A DNA stretch of 27,401 nucleotides from CAIOZA01 sp964464375 (GTDB lineage: Bacteria; Bacteroidota; Ignavibacteria; Kapaibacteriales; UBA2268): contig CAYXFU010000044.1 in the NCBI GenBank assembly GCA_964464375.1, positions 1 through 27,401 on the forward strand. The letters run 5' to 3'. The notes beneath the pieces were generated by a model. That model ran no database searches and was not told where the DNA came from. It saw only the letters and a program-made list of their open reading frames with translations. Of the stretch, positions 10,001-14,695 are shown piece by piece (the first letter of the stretch is position 1; every line of letters starts with the position of its first letter). The position numbers and the translations under genes are program-made.

Positions 10001-10627
10001 GTAATGAATGAATTTGATATTCCATTTGATCCTACTTGGCCCAATAATTCACCTAGGTGCTTTGATAATTTTAGGGTTATCACATCTGACTGTTGGGATG
10101 AGGCTTATGCTCAAGGTGCAAATGGTTCAATGCTATATAGGAAAAAATGTGATGACTTCGCTTGCTGTTATGCGACATATAGAGTATGTTATTTCAAAGA
10201 TGGCGATGGTAATATTAGTTTTTCTTCCTTCTCGATCTTAAGTAATGTTCTGATTACTCCACAATCTTGTACTCAACCTTGCGTCCCGAATAACTGTCAG
10301 AACTGGCATCCTCATGATGGTAATATAAGTATGAATAAAAGATTTATATGGAGTGATGAGAATCAGGATAATTTATGTAATGTGTTTATAGTTTATGGGA
10401 AGGATAAGAGTAATATTTCAATAAATCTTGAATGTGAATTAACTGGAAAAATTTCATTACAATTTTTTGATTTATTAGGCAATGTTCTCTATCAAAAAGA
10501 AGTCGTTAAGGATGGTTTTGAATTATCTATACCACTTAATGGCAATCTGACATCAGGTATTTATTTTGTGAAAATTAATATTGACAACAATTTATTGTAT
10601 TACAATAAATTAAATATAATAAAATAA
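4028..10627 (+). CDS. Giant secreted lectin / Ig-like / propeller / Cys-rich protein with T9SS sorting domain
   Basis: A 2199-residue protein. The signal peptide (about 1-28) ends near 'LCNSQ'. Residues about 30-295 resemble a bacterial L-type (legume-like) lectin: 'FMLKFRVNFG', 'ADGVVFIMSKS', 'PSFAIEFDTFYN' and 'CIIITWKAADMRLNVYFD' are typical of the family. Residues about 297-1015 are consecutive PKD/Ig-like modules with the 'Y.W.....GTYTVVCSD' pattern. About 1020-1530 looks like a propeller ('LLWGKTFGGSEIEELNDVIE', 'GDLILLGSS'). About 1550-2095 is a set of Cys-rich modules, each with a CC pair ('KCCYTIRFKS', 'KCCFDVFIKN', 'NCCFKLKLVV', 'FACCYATYRVCYF'). The last ~75 residues form the T9SS domain ('LQFFDLLGNVLYQKE', 'LTSGIYFVKI'). 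AGGAG precedes the ATG. A carbohydrate-binding surface or matrix role is inferred. The Cys-rich end is shared with the protein at 13617. Confidence 0.9.
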   Translation: MKHFPVLKPIKIGILFIVFFIFSILCNSQTWQFNITDDYAVSWRDAPLSDGKTYNLTKATVDGNDNDPNHKNRCVSLWNTNLNNYLHLNQNFMLKFRVNFGDRLYYQAQDVGADGVVFIMSKSAPNNRIGISGGNLGYTFTQNNLSHTNDPSFAIEFDTFYNSGIQWGDPIYNQIGYDHIQYVKDGRMDLSGAYNTPVPISGTIQTPYDVENGDLHCIIITWKAADMRLNVYFDNDPVAKHSFTWPNGSNLSDIISDITNDSDAINWGFTASTGTATNTQTIIFDKIYPDRSCDFDLIIDNIPTGSPNYNVCQDRGNPYKICYEPNTQITLHATNIIPNMIPTSYTWYKKLINDATFTQFTNTNTADPSICFENIPTSSTVYKVEVTVDGCTTSDEITVEVINENVTFNPNKICLKPIPQTITINAPNIAPISPNNIYDDWTISPNTSNPPVLSNKSLNSVTLNVPNNVIPGIYTVTYKIHNNSVTPSCVFEGSLEVAIEDLNVDITPTPPKKLCLGGEVNITATGSGSVLTSPIYTYLWSFSGSGNPFKNGNNVSTVTVDQAGTYTVVCSDEYCTTTKTVIVEASTFNVVANPSSIQKNCLADFPITLNVIPSGQSGTVTYNWSTSDGAFTGSTNIPNPQVSKDGTYHLVAKDEDLCEQIVDIIVTLDPLQITSIDISKTICNISDFPVILTPHVINNINTLTYQWSGPHTPNDDVDFTNPAQKTVSTPAVVKPGTYSLTVTSESGCTATATINVVNQDFKVTIEGRNFCDDEASINLTANPTIYTPTHNYEYSWTGPSSYTATTKVVTISNTGKYYVTVTDLTTGCTASNEIEINRFTVDAPETTYFCVTPGCNNYSDVRVKINNAFGDVLILIYKSTNNGTSWTSDGIFNLFSPSEFIHTIVSPLVNQLKIVLKEILSNCEVTKIIEVRPETLTGSVLPERNNLCIGESVKLLNNITSSSLIEHFEWTPRDGLSDPNILSPIATPEKESTIYTLKATTHNGCVCSFSCTVNLSRPAEDFLKSYYDNSGNISEQRKDNASVDCAVKTQNCSTVLGGAEYFPTCIFSFLQPYIMKVDKNGDKIWDKRINLFKNNSNSECCNGDFLFTPYARLNHISNSYNFDGIQNFPGARVNDGYIGSLLGANIIPLYLLVPPSPIKYRMSVIKINEFNDLPTSYIIKSFHQNSPAANLSDIPNKIIQTFSQSRGQGYNYNGYILIGSAETIDNYTDYKRQGFIFKIDRDLNLLWGKTFGGSEIEELNDVIELENGDLILLGSSNSYNGNTNQVYLIKVNGTNGNTVGNIFTYNYRNSLNNDITTKGKNILKLADGSGFVISSMISYVDNSINKYDAMLFKINNNLEVISNNGPLRIRTNLSDWQNDPVSIIQNPNNNIGVYIDSRRFTDQNATNFNYYSGLVELNPDLNVTIPIFQKKIVNYSTSDNFCNFSKHIEEGHVGSVGELISMDKSGYAYLLGSTCYPGHSENVEFIFGRTKNISLDNCYIDANYTLEQNGVISRMTLSNPTSFFHDNLDFDATCTSPCVESYTMATSDLCPTKTICYCDEERIKVEVEQKDRYSFPPAKCCYTIRFKSTYTYDETCNIQWAKIDGTNIEFSLNNMQKNSSIPADDLDPYSFCLEEFEGKQIIIHYLDASKQNIICSSVIYLNCKCKCEDYGKKWDNLDIKVESASQDADKCCFDVFIKNNNLCAFRNAGFKLTIPADFLENVNTDITPESGWAWDGILKELRLLQSYQINGEPNKNNWIKIARICSKRGFGSRNVDFEIISSISECNHKWSFDLKCKECCEKLHSTITSDSYYDDGANCCFKLKLVVNPDLGCGGLKYVKIVDMNGNSIKQFPDNSIPIGTSFWDFCVKYTDFKGKSTMNVKIQFFNSNDQLICDYTGVINSCNKVPVPCTPDYNLFPWEDNQTGTVDFPCPSNPSITCHVTFTYTYRHIKDGNVSIHRDIQILNYKVNADCNCSDEIIKQMIMSIWSSTVVMNEFDIPFDPTWPNNSPRCFDNFRVITSDCWDEAYAQGANGSMLYRKKCDDFACCYATYRVCYFKDGDGNISFSSFSILSNVLITPQSCTQPCVPNNCQNWHPHDGNISMNKRFIWSDENQDNLCNVFIVYGKDKSNISINLECELTGKISLQFFDLLGNVLYQKEVVKDGFELSIPLNGNLTSGIYFVKINIDNNLLYYNKLNIIK

Positions 10628-10631
10628 TTTT

Positions 10632-10671
10632 AAATAAACACTGTCAGAAATAACTCTGACAGTATTTATTT
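10632..10671 (+). terminator. Intrinsic terminator after the giant lectin gene
   Basis: ACTGTCAG (10640-10647) pairs with CTGACAGT (10656-10663) across an 8-nt loop. Flanking A-rich and T-rich arms lengthen the stem and supply the U tract (ATTTATTT). It lies 4 nt after the stop. Confidence 0.85.
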
Positions 10672-10686
10672 CATAAGGTTAAAATC

Positions 10687-12348
10687 ATGTTTAGTAATTT
10701 TTTAAGGTCGCAGTTTTTATCTTTAATATTTTACGTAATGATTTTGAGTATTTACTTTTCTTTTTCCCAACCACCCGGTTGGGAAGTTATTGATAGGAGG
10801 TATGATATTCCGGATGGTTTCACTGATAGTTATTATAATAAAATTAAATGTGCTGACTCATTAAATTGCATGATTTGGACTGATCTTTTTGGTGCAGGTG
10901 GTTATTATATTAGACGTACTACTGATGGCGGAAGAACGTGGAAAAATGTTTTTATGGATTCTGCTTATTCTAATAGTGCCAATGATTTTAAATATGTTCC
11001 TAAAATTAATGAAATTGCTTATCCAGATGAACATTTGTTTATTGCTGTTGGTGATTCGGGTTTGATTTTAAGAACAACAGATAAAGGAGAAAATTGGGAA
11101 AAATTTTCAATTGGAAAAAATAATAAATTAAAAAGATTGAGGATGCTTGATGAGAAATATGGTATTATGACTACTGGCATATACCCACTTCCAATAAAAA
11201 CAGTTTATATGTTAGAAACAACTGATGGTGGTTTGACTTGGAATAAAATGAATATGCCAAATGACAATAAAATTGGATTTGAAGATATCGATTTGGTTAA
11301 TAGAGATTTAATCGCTGCTATTATTTGGTACCTTGACCCAATCCCTAAAAAATATTTACTGTGGATCCATAAGAATTGGGAATCCTGGGACACATTAAAT
11401 ATACCACAGAACACCTTTTTTCTTGATTTTATTAATGAAAATATGGGATGGATGAGTGGCGGATATTCTAATAGTAATAATTATGCTTTAACTACGCAGG
11501 AAATTTATTACACTGGTGATGGTGGCGAATCTTGGCAAGAACAAAGAAATAAAAGGTTTAATGGCTTTGTTGTCCGTGATATTAAATTTTGGGATGAGAA
11601 TTTTGGAATAACTTCAAGTGGGTTAGGATTAGCCTTAATAACAACGGATGGTGGTACTAATTGGCAAGAAGACTTCGTCTATAAAGTACCAGATTCAAGT
11701 CCTTCTGGAGGTATTGTTACTAGTCCAGATTTCTTGTCGAGTAATTCTGCTGTTGTAATTTACGATGGAGACTCAGTTTTTAAATATACACGAGATTTAA
11801 TCCAACCCTCAAACCATCCTCCTGAAATACCAATTATGCCTAAAGGAAGTATTGTTGATTCTATTTATAAAAAATATGATTATCTCACAAAAGCGAATGA
11901 TATTGATGGAGATTCAGTCAGCTATTTCTTCGACTGGGGCGATAGTACTGTATCCGTTTGGTCTGAATTCTATGTCCCAGACACGCAAATTACAGCATCT
12001 CATTCCTGGAACCAACCGGGTGATTTTATTATTAAGGTGAAAGCAAAGGACACAAAAGAAACATTTAGCAAATGGTCTAATACTTTAAAGATCAGTGTAG
12101 TCGGAAAGATAATCAGCGTCGAAGAAAGAAATCCAGATTCACTCAGGAAATTTACAATTATTCCTAACCCAACAACTGATTTCATTGAAGTCCATAATCC
12201 AAATTATGAGAAGATCTCAATACTTAATATTCTCGGTGAAACCATATTCACTTCCTCAGAACTATCAAAAATTGATGTCTCATCATTTCCATCCGGAATA
12301 TACTTAGTAAGGATAGGTGGTAAAGTCAGTAAATTTGTGAAGATATAA
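10687..12348 (+). CDS. Secreted Asp-box (BNR/YCF48-like) protein with PKD-like domain and T9SS sorting domain
   Basis: A 553-residue protein. The N-terminal hydrophobic stretch (about 1-28, ending YFSFSQ) is a signal peptide. Five Asp-box motifs, S/T-x-D-x-G-x-x-W, are visible: 'TTDGGRTWK', 'TTDKGENWE', 'TTDGGLTWN', 'TGDGGESWQ' and 'TTDGGTNWQ'. They indicate a sialidase- or YCF48-like propeller at about residues 30-375; no glycosidase catalytic set is apparent. A PKD/Ig-like domain follows (about 380-480, 'DGDSVSYFFDWGD', 'GDFIIKVKAKD'). The end is a classic T9SS type A domain: 'FTIIPNPTTDFIEV', 'ISILNILGETIF', 'FPSGIYLVRIGG', 'KFVKI'. AAGG lies just upstream of ATG, after the preceding terminator, and a terminator also follows, so it is probably monocistronic. 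I infer an extracellular binding protein. Confidence 0.92.
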   Translation: MFSNFLRSQFLSLIFYVMILSIYFSFSQPPGWEVIDRRYDIPDGFTDSYYNKIKCADSLNCMIWTDLFGAGGYYIRRTTDGGRTWKNVFMDSAYSNSANDFKYVPKINEIAYPDEHLFIAVGDSGLILRTTDKGENWEKFSIGKNNKLKRLRMLDEKYGIMTTGIYPLPIKTVYMLETTDGGLTWNKMNMPNDNKIGFEDIDLVNRDLIAAIIWYLDPIPKKYLLWIHKNWESWDTLNIPQNTFFLDFINENMGWMSGGYSNSNNYALTTQEIYYTGDGGESWQEQRNKRFNGFVVRDIKFWDENFGITSSGLGLALITTDGGTNWQEDFVYKVPDSSPSGGIVTSPDFLSSNSAVVIYDGDSVFKYTRDLIQPSNHPPEIPIMPKGSIVDSIYKKYDYLTKANDIDGDSVSYFFDWGDSTVSVWSEFYVPDTQITASHSWNQPGDFIIKVKAKDTKETFSKWSNTLKISVVGKIISVEERNPDSLRKFTIIPNPTTDFIEVHNPNYEKISILNILGETIFTSSELSKIDVSSFPSGIYLVRIGGKVSKFVKI

Positions 12349-12377
12349 TAGCATCTTTATTACCTAATGTTATCAAC

Positions 12378-12426
12378 GACACCACAATTCCCAAACTCAT
12401 TTATCTTTGTGGTGTCCTTTTTATTT
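12378..12426 (+). terminator. Intrinsic terminator after the Asp-box gene
   Basis: GACACCACAA (12378-12387) pairs perfectly with TTGTGGTGTC (12407-12416), followed by CTTTTTATTT. Confidence 0.9.
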
Positions 12427-12454
12427 CAATAATCTGAATTTATTCTTTATCTTT

Positions 12455-12500
12455 GTTCAGTGAATATTCACTGAACTATTCACTGAACTATTCACTGAAC
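12455..12500. repeat. 22-bp perfect palindrome running into 12-bp tandem copies
   Basis: GTTCAGTGAAT (12455-12465) is followed directly by its reverse complement ATTCACTGAAC (12466-12476). The same right arm then repeats twice as TATTCACTGAAC (12477-12488 and 12489-12500). The result is one inverted and three direct copies of a 12-bp unit. It lies between the terminator at 12378 and the phage-derived segment. It could be an operator, an element end or recombination site, or a simple tandem expansion; the sequence alone does not decide. Confidence 0.8.
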
Positions 12501-12529
12501 AATAAAATTCGGAAAAAAAAATGCTAGAA

Positions 12530-12637
12530 TCAGTATTCCATAAAGATCCAACCTTCGACGATCTTCCGGCAGAAGCCAAGGACTTCAAAATGCTCGAGTA
12601 TCTCCTCCTTCTCGGTGCGTCCGGCAAGCTCTTCCAC
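12530..12637 (-). CDS. Short ORF fragment downstream of the phage remnant
   Basis: On the minus strand a GTG at 12637 opens 35 codons (VEELAGRTEKEEILEHFEVL at the start, ending GWIFMEY) and stops at 12530-12532. It begins 7 nt beyond the stop of the restored phage frame, with a GAGAGGGAGATGAGG purine run upstream that could serve as ribosome-binding site. Base composition matches the phage remnant and not the flanks, and the ORF ends where an A/T-rich stretch begins. I do not recognise it. It is most likely a truncated next gene of the same prophage, or simply non-functional. Confidence 0.3.
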   Translation of the reverse strand: MEELAGRTEKEEILEHFEVLGFCRKIVEGWIFMEY

Positions 12638-12644
12638 ATCAAAT

Positions 12645-13099
12645 CTATACCCTCATCTCCCTCTCAATCGCCTCTCCAATCCTCTCGATATCCTCATCCT
12701 GGATAACGAGGTAAGGTCTGCGTGTGTTCTTCTTCCACCGCTCTGATGGATCGCTCCATACTCAACACCTGCTTCCATCTTCACAGATATCCAGTTCTGT
12801 ACATTCGACACTATCACTCCGATTGAATCCCTCAGCCGTCCGGTATCCGCTAGCGTTTTGCCACCATATCGCTTCACTCTTTTCGATGGTTCCCACTTTT
12901 CAGTTCCGCCTCCGGCTTTGCCACCGCCGTATCGTCCACCCTCATCAAAGTTCCTTTGAATCGATTCGCTAACTATCACTGCAATCTTACTAAACGCCCC
13001 CGATATCGGCTTCTGCCTTATCTTTTCGTAATTGCTTGGCTGATTGGGTAGAGTAAATGATAAGGTCTTGGTGTTGAACACAAAAAAAATAATAATCAA
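12645..13099 (-). pseudogene. Remnant of a Mu-like phage virion morphogenesis gene (gpG / Phage_tail_S family), frameshifted
   Basis: The main minus-strand frame reads 'AFSKIAVIVSESIQRNFDEG', a Gly-rich loop, 'WEPSKRVKRYGGKTLADTGR', 'LRDSI' and then 'VEYGAIHQSGG'. This is the signature of the Mu gpG-like virion morphogenesis family (usually 150-170 residues). After 'AIHQSGGRR' the frame loses the family pattern. The expected ending continues in another frame as 'RRPYLVIQDEDIERIGEAIE' to TAG at 12645-12647. Adding one base between about 12721 and 12735, within GAAGAAGAAC read on the minus strand, joins the two. The N-terminus also looks cut: a TTG (13099) or GTG (13081) start is possible, but neither has a ribosome-binding site. 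The surrounding DNA is AT-rich while this block is clearly more GC-rich. The frameshift could be real decay or a sequencing error. No other capsid or tail gene is nearby. Confidence 0.75.
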
Positions 13100-13140
13100 T
13101 CAAAAAATCATATGGATTAAATTCATTTCCATCCTAATAT

Positions 13141-13430
13141 TAGCTAGCTAATTACAAGTATTTTTAAAGTTTACTTGCATCTCAAATAAATATTATTTAA
13201 ATTAGTACCAGCCATTCGAAGCAAACATAAAAATTAGTTCTTTTAGATATAGATCGTTTTTGGGCATCTATTGGGATGTAAATACAGCATTACGAGTTGA
13301 AGTTATTAAATAGAACTAACTAACTACACATTCATAATTAATATCGTTAAACTATATGAAAAGGGAATAAATTAAATTGTAAAACTTTAATTCATTCCTG
13401 ATAATTATCGGATTAATCACTTTTGAAGGG
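13141..13430. repeat. Intergenic ~290-bp direct repeat, copy 1
   Basis: Begins TAGCTAGCTAATTA and aligns along its length with 20289-20580, by eye over 80% overall and about 90% in the core. The most conserved blocks are 'CAGCCATTCGAAGCAAA', 'AAAATTAGTTCTTTTAGATA', 'AGAACTAACTAACTACACAT' and 'TTCATTCCTGATAATTATCG'. It contains a conserved hairpin at 13364-13398 (GGAAT-A-AATTAAA paired with TTTAATT-C-ATTCC) and the palindrome GATAATTATC. No ORF of note on either strand. It occupies most of the gene-free stretch 13100-13616, upstream of a secreted-protein gene. Possible natures are a non-autonomous mobile element, an untranslated regulatory leader or a relic of segmental duplication. Confidence 0.85.
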
Positions 13431-13472
13431 GTTAACATTGATTACATTAAAAATCCAGAAACATCGGGGAGC

Positions 13473-13514
13473 AAAAAAAACCGGATTGTAATTTTGAACA
13501 ACTCCAACCCGGTT
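13473..13514 (-). terminator. Minus-strand intrinsic terminator-like hairpin beside repeat copy 1
   Basis: AACCGG (13479-13484) pairs with CCGGTT (13509-13514). An inner TTGT/ACAA pairing (13486-13489 with 13498-13501) adds to the stem. An A8 run at 13473-13480 becomes a U tract when read on the minus strand. The same arrangement, with a different loop, follows copy 2 of the repeat. Confidence 0.45.
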
Positions 13515-13525
13515 GTGCAATTATT

Positions 13526-13556
13526 CATTGCCTGTAGTCAGACTACACTGGTAATG
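13526..13556. other. Strong hairpin in the leader of the Cys-rich gene
   Basis: CATTGCC (13526-13532) pairs with GGTAATG (13550-13556, one G-U pair). TGTAGT (13533-13538) pairs with ACTACA (13542-13547) around loop CAG, with a 2-nt bulge. No U tract follows on the plus strand. It lies between the minus-strand terminator and the gene start at 13617. It could be an mRNA leader structure or part of a short minus-strand transcript. Confidence 0.5.
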
Positions 13557-13616
13557 ACTAAGCAATTAATGATCTATTTTAAAATTATTTTTTTCATTAA
13601 TTTTGGAGTTATTATT

Positions 13617-14168
13617 ATGAAGTATTTAATGATTTTCTTATTCGTATTGTGTTTTTCAATGTTTACTTTGAATGCACAAATTATTTGTTATGGAGAAATT
13701 TGTCCTCCAGGAGAAGGATATACTGCCGCTGGACCTGAACGCATAACCGTTGGGGATTGCATCTATGATGTTTGCTATTGCTGGAGAACAATTGGAGGAG
13801 TTACTGATATCCGTCTCGATCCTGTCATAAATATTGTCGAAGGTGATTCTGAAGGATGTTTCCCATATGAATGGGATGATTATGCTAGTCTTATGAAAAT
13901 TTTTGCTGAGCATATAATACAAGTAAATCCTGATAACTTAGGACCAGCTTGTCCGCCATGTATATTAAATCCACCACCTCCACCGGCGCCAATTGTATTT
14001 CGTTCTATGATTTGGACAAAATGCCTCGGTGATTGTATACCTCCTTTATCCGGAATTTGTACGTCAACTTATAATGTTTGTTGTACAAATGGTGTTAGGC
14101 AATTGACTTATGTAAGTAGCGACCCTGGCACTACATGTAATGATTGTGGTGGTTCATATTGTCCATAA
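13617..14168 (+). CDS. Small secreted Cys-rich protein of unknown function
   Basis: A 183-residue protein. ATG at 13617 is preferred over an in-frame ATG-less extension to 13494, because GGAG lies 8-9 nt upstream and a clean signal peptide follows (MKYLMIFLFVLCFSMFTLNA, cut before Q). The mature part carries many cysteines, including 'CYGEICPPGEG', 'GDCIYDVCYCW', 'ACPPCILNPPPPPAP' and 'TYNVCCTNG', and ends 'CNDCGGSYCP'. A proline run separates two halves. There is no T9SS sorting domain. The second half resembles the last Cys-rich module of the protein at 4028: 'FRSMIWTKCLGD...STYNVCC' against 'FRVITSDCWD...CCYATYRVC'. It may be disulfide-stabilised outside the cytoplasm. The family is not recognised. 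A terminator follows, so it is probably monocistronic. Confidence 0.8.
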   Translation: MKYLMIFLFVLCFSMFTLNAQIICYGEICPPGEGYTAAGPERITVGDCIYDVCYCWRTIGGVTDIRLDPVINIVEGDSEGCFPYEWDDYASLMKIFAEHIIQVNPDNLGPACPPCILNPPPPPAPIVFRSMIWTKCLGDCIPPLSGICTSTYNVCCTNGVRQLTYVSSDPGTTCNDCGGSYCP

Positions 14169-14181
14169 ATATACTAAAACC

Positions 14182-14220
14182 AAAGCACCACTAGTAATCT
14201 ACTGATGGTGCTTTGTTTCT
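14182..14220 (+). terminator. Intrinsic terminator after the Cys-rich gene
   Basis: AAAGCACCA (14182-14190) pairs perfectly with TGGTGCTTT (14206-14214), followed by GTTTCT. The loop is 15 nt. Confidence 0.85.
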
Positions 14221-14248
14221 CCACAAAATTATTAATTGGAAAATTATT

Positions 14249-14668
14249 ATGAAAAATTTGTTCACATTATTATTACTGTTTTCGATTTTTATTTTATTTA
14301 TTAATAAAAATTATACTCAAAATATAATATTAATTGAAAAAAAGAATAAGTCAGATAGTAGTTTATCGACAGTTGAAATTCAAAAGGGTTTTAATTTCTA
14401 TATAATATCATCTCCAAATCCTTGTAAAAATCATGTTTTTTTTCGTATTTTTGGTCTAACTTCTATAAAAGGAAATACTTTTAAATTAAAACTCTATGAC
14501 ATGAATGGTATAGAAATAAAAGATCTAACATTAATTGCGAATGAATGCAATGATGGTGACAATTCGCAATTCGATGTTGATTTTAAAGAGTTTATACCCG
14601 GAATTTATTTTGCTCAACTTACTTATGCTAATTATAGTATTTGTTATAAATTTCTAAAGTATGATTGA
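14249..14668 (+). CDS. Minimal secreted protein: signal peptide plus T9SS-type C-terminal domain
   Basis: A 139-residue protein. An upstream in-frame ATG at 14213 lies inside the terminator hairpin, so ATG at 14249 is chosen; GGA lies 9 nt before it and a signal peptide follows (MKNLFTLLLLFSIFILFI...YTQ). Only about 30 residues separate it from what looks like a whole sorting domain: 'FYIISSPNPCKNHVFFRI', 'FKLKLYDMNGIEIKDL', 'FIPGIYFAQLTY'. These match the 'sPNP...v.i.l.D..G..v......l..G.Y...' layout of T9SS C-terminal domains. There is thus almost no cargo. It precedes the 1807-residue gene by 27 nt with no terminator, so the two are probably co-transcribed. It could be a decoy or regulator of sorting, an anchored peptide, or a deletion relic. 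Confidence 0.8.
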   Translation: MKNLFTLLLLFSIFILFINKNYTQNIILIEKKNKSDSSLSTVEIQKGFNFYIISSPNPCKNHVFFRIFGLTSIKGNTFKLKLYDMNGIEIKDLTLIANECNDGDNSQFDVDFKEFIPGIYFAQLTYANYSICYKFLKYD

Positions 14669-14695
14669 TTAATATATTCATAGTAAGGTAATAAA

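Noticed and set aside
12455..12500. CRISPR-like array
   Set aside because: Units are 12 bp and directly abutting with no spacers, and no cas genes are present.
12457..12642. 61-codon minus-strand ORF ending in repeated SVNSSVN
   Set aside because: The repeated residues come from translating the 12-bp tandem repeat; the frame does not match the coding-looking frame at 12530-12637.
12521..12972. Plus-strand ORFs at 12521-12706 and 12724-12972
   Set aside because: Both are antisense to the minus-strand phage morphogenesis remnant and its downstream stub, and their translations are Ser/Pro/His-rich shadow sequence.
13141..13430. Repeat as a known riboswitch (for example cyclic-di-GMP or cobalamin class)
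   Set aside because: None of the conserved cores I know could be matched; only simple hairpins are visible.
13494..13616. Longer start for the Cys-rich protein
   Set aside because: It would put 41 residues ahead of a canonical signal peptide and run through strong hairpins, and ATG at 13617 has a GGAG at proper distance.
14213..14248. Upstream ATG for the mini sorting-domain protein
   Set aside because: It lies within the terminator hairpin of the previous gene; ATG at 14249 directly precedes the signal peptide.
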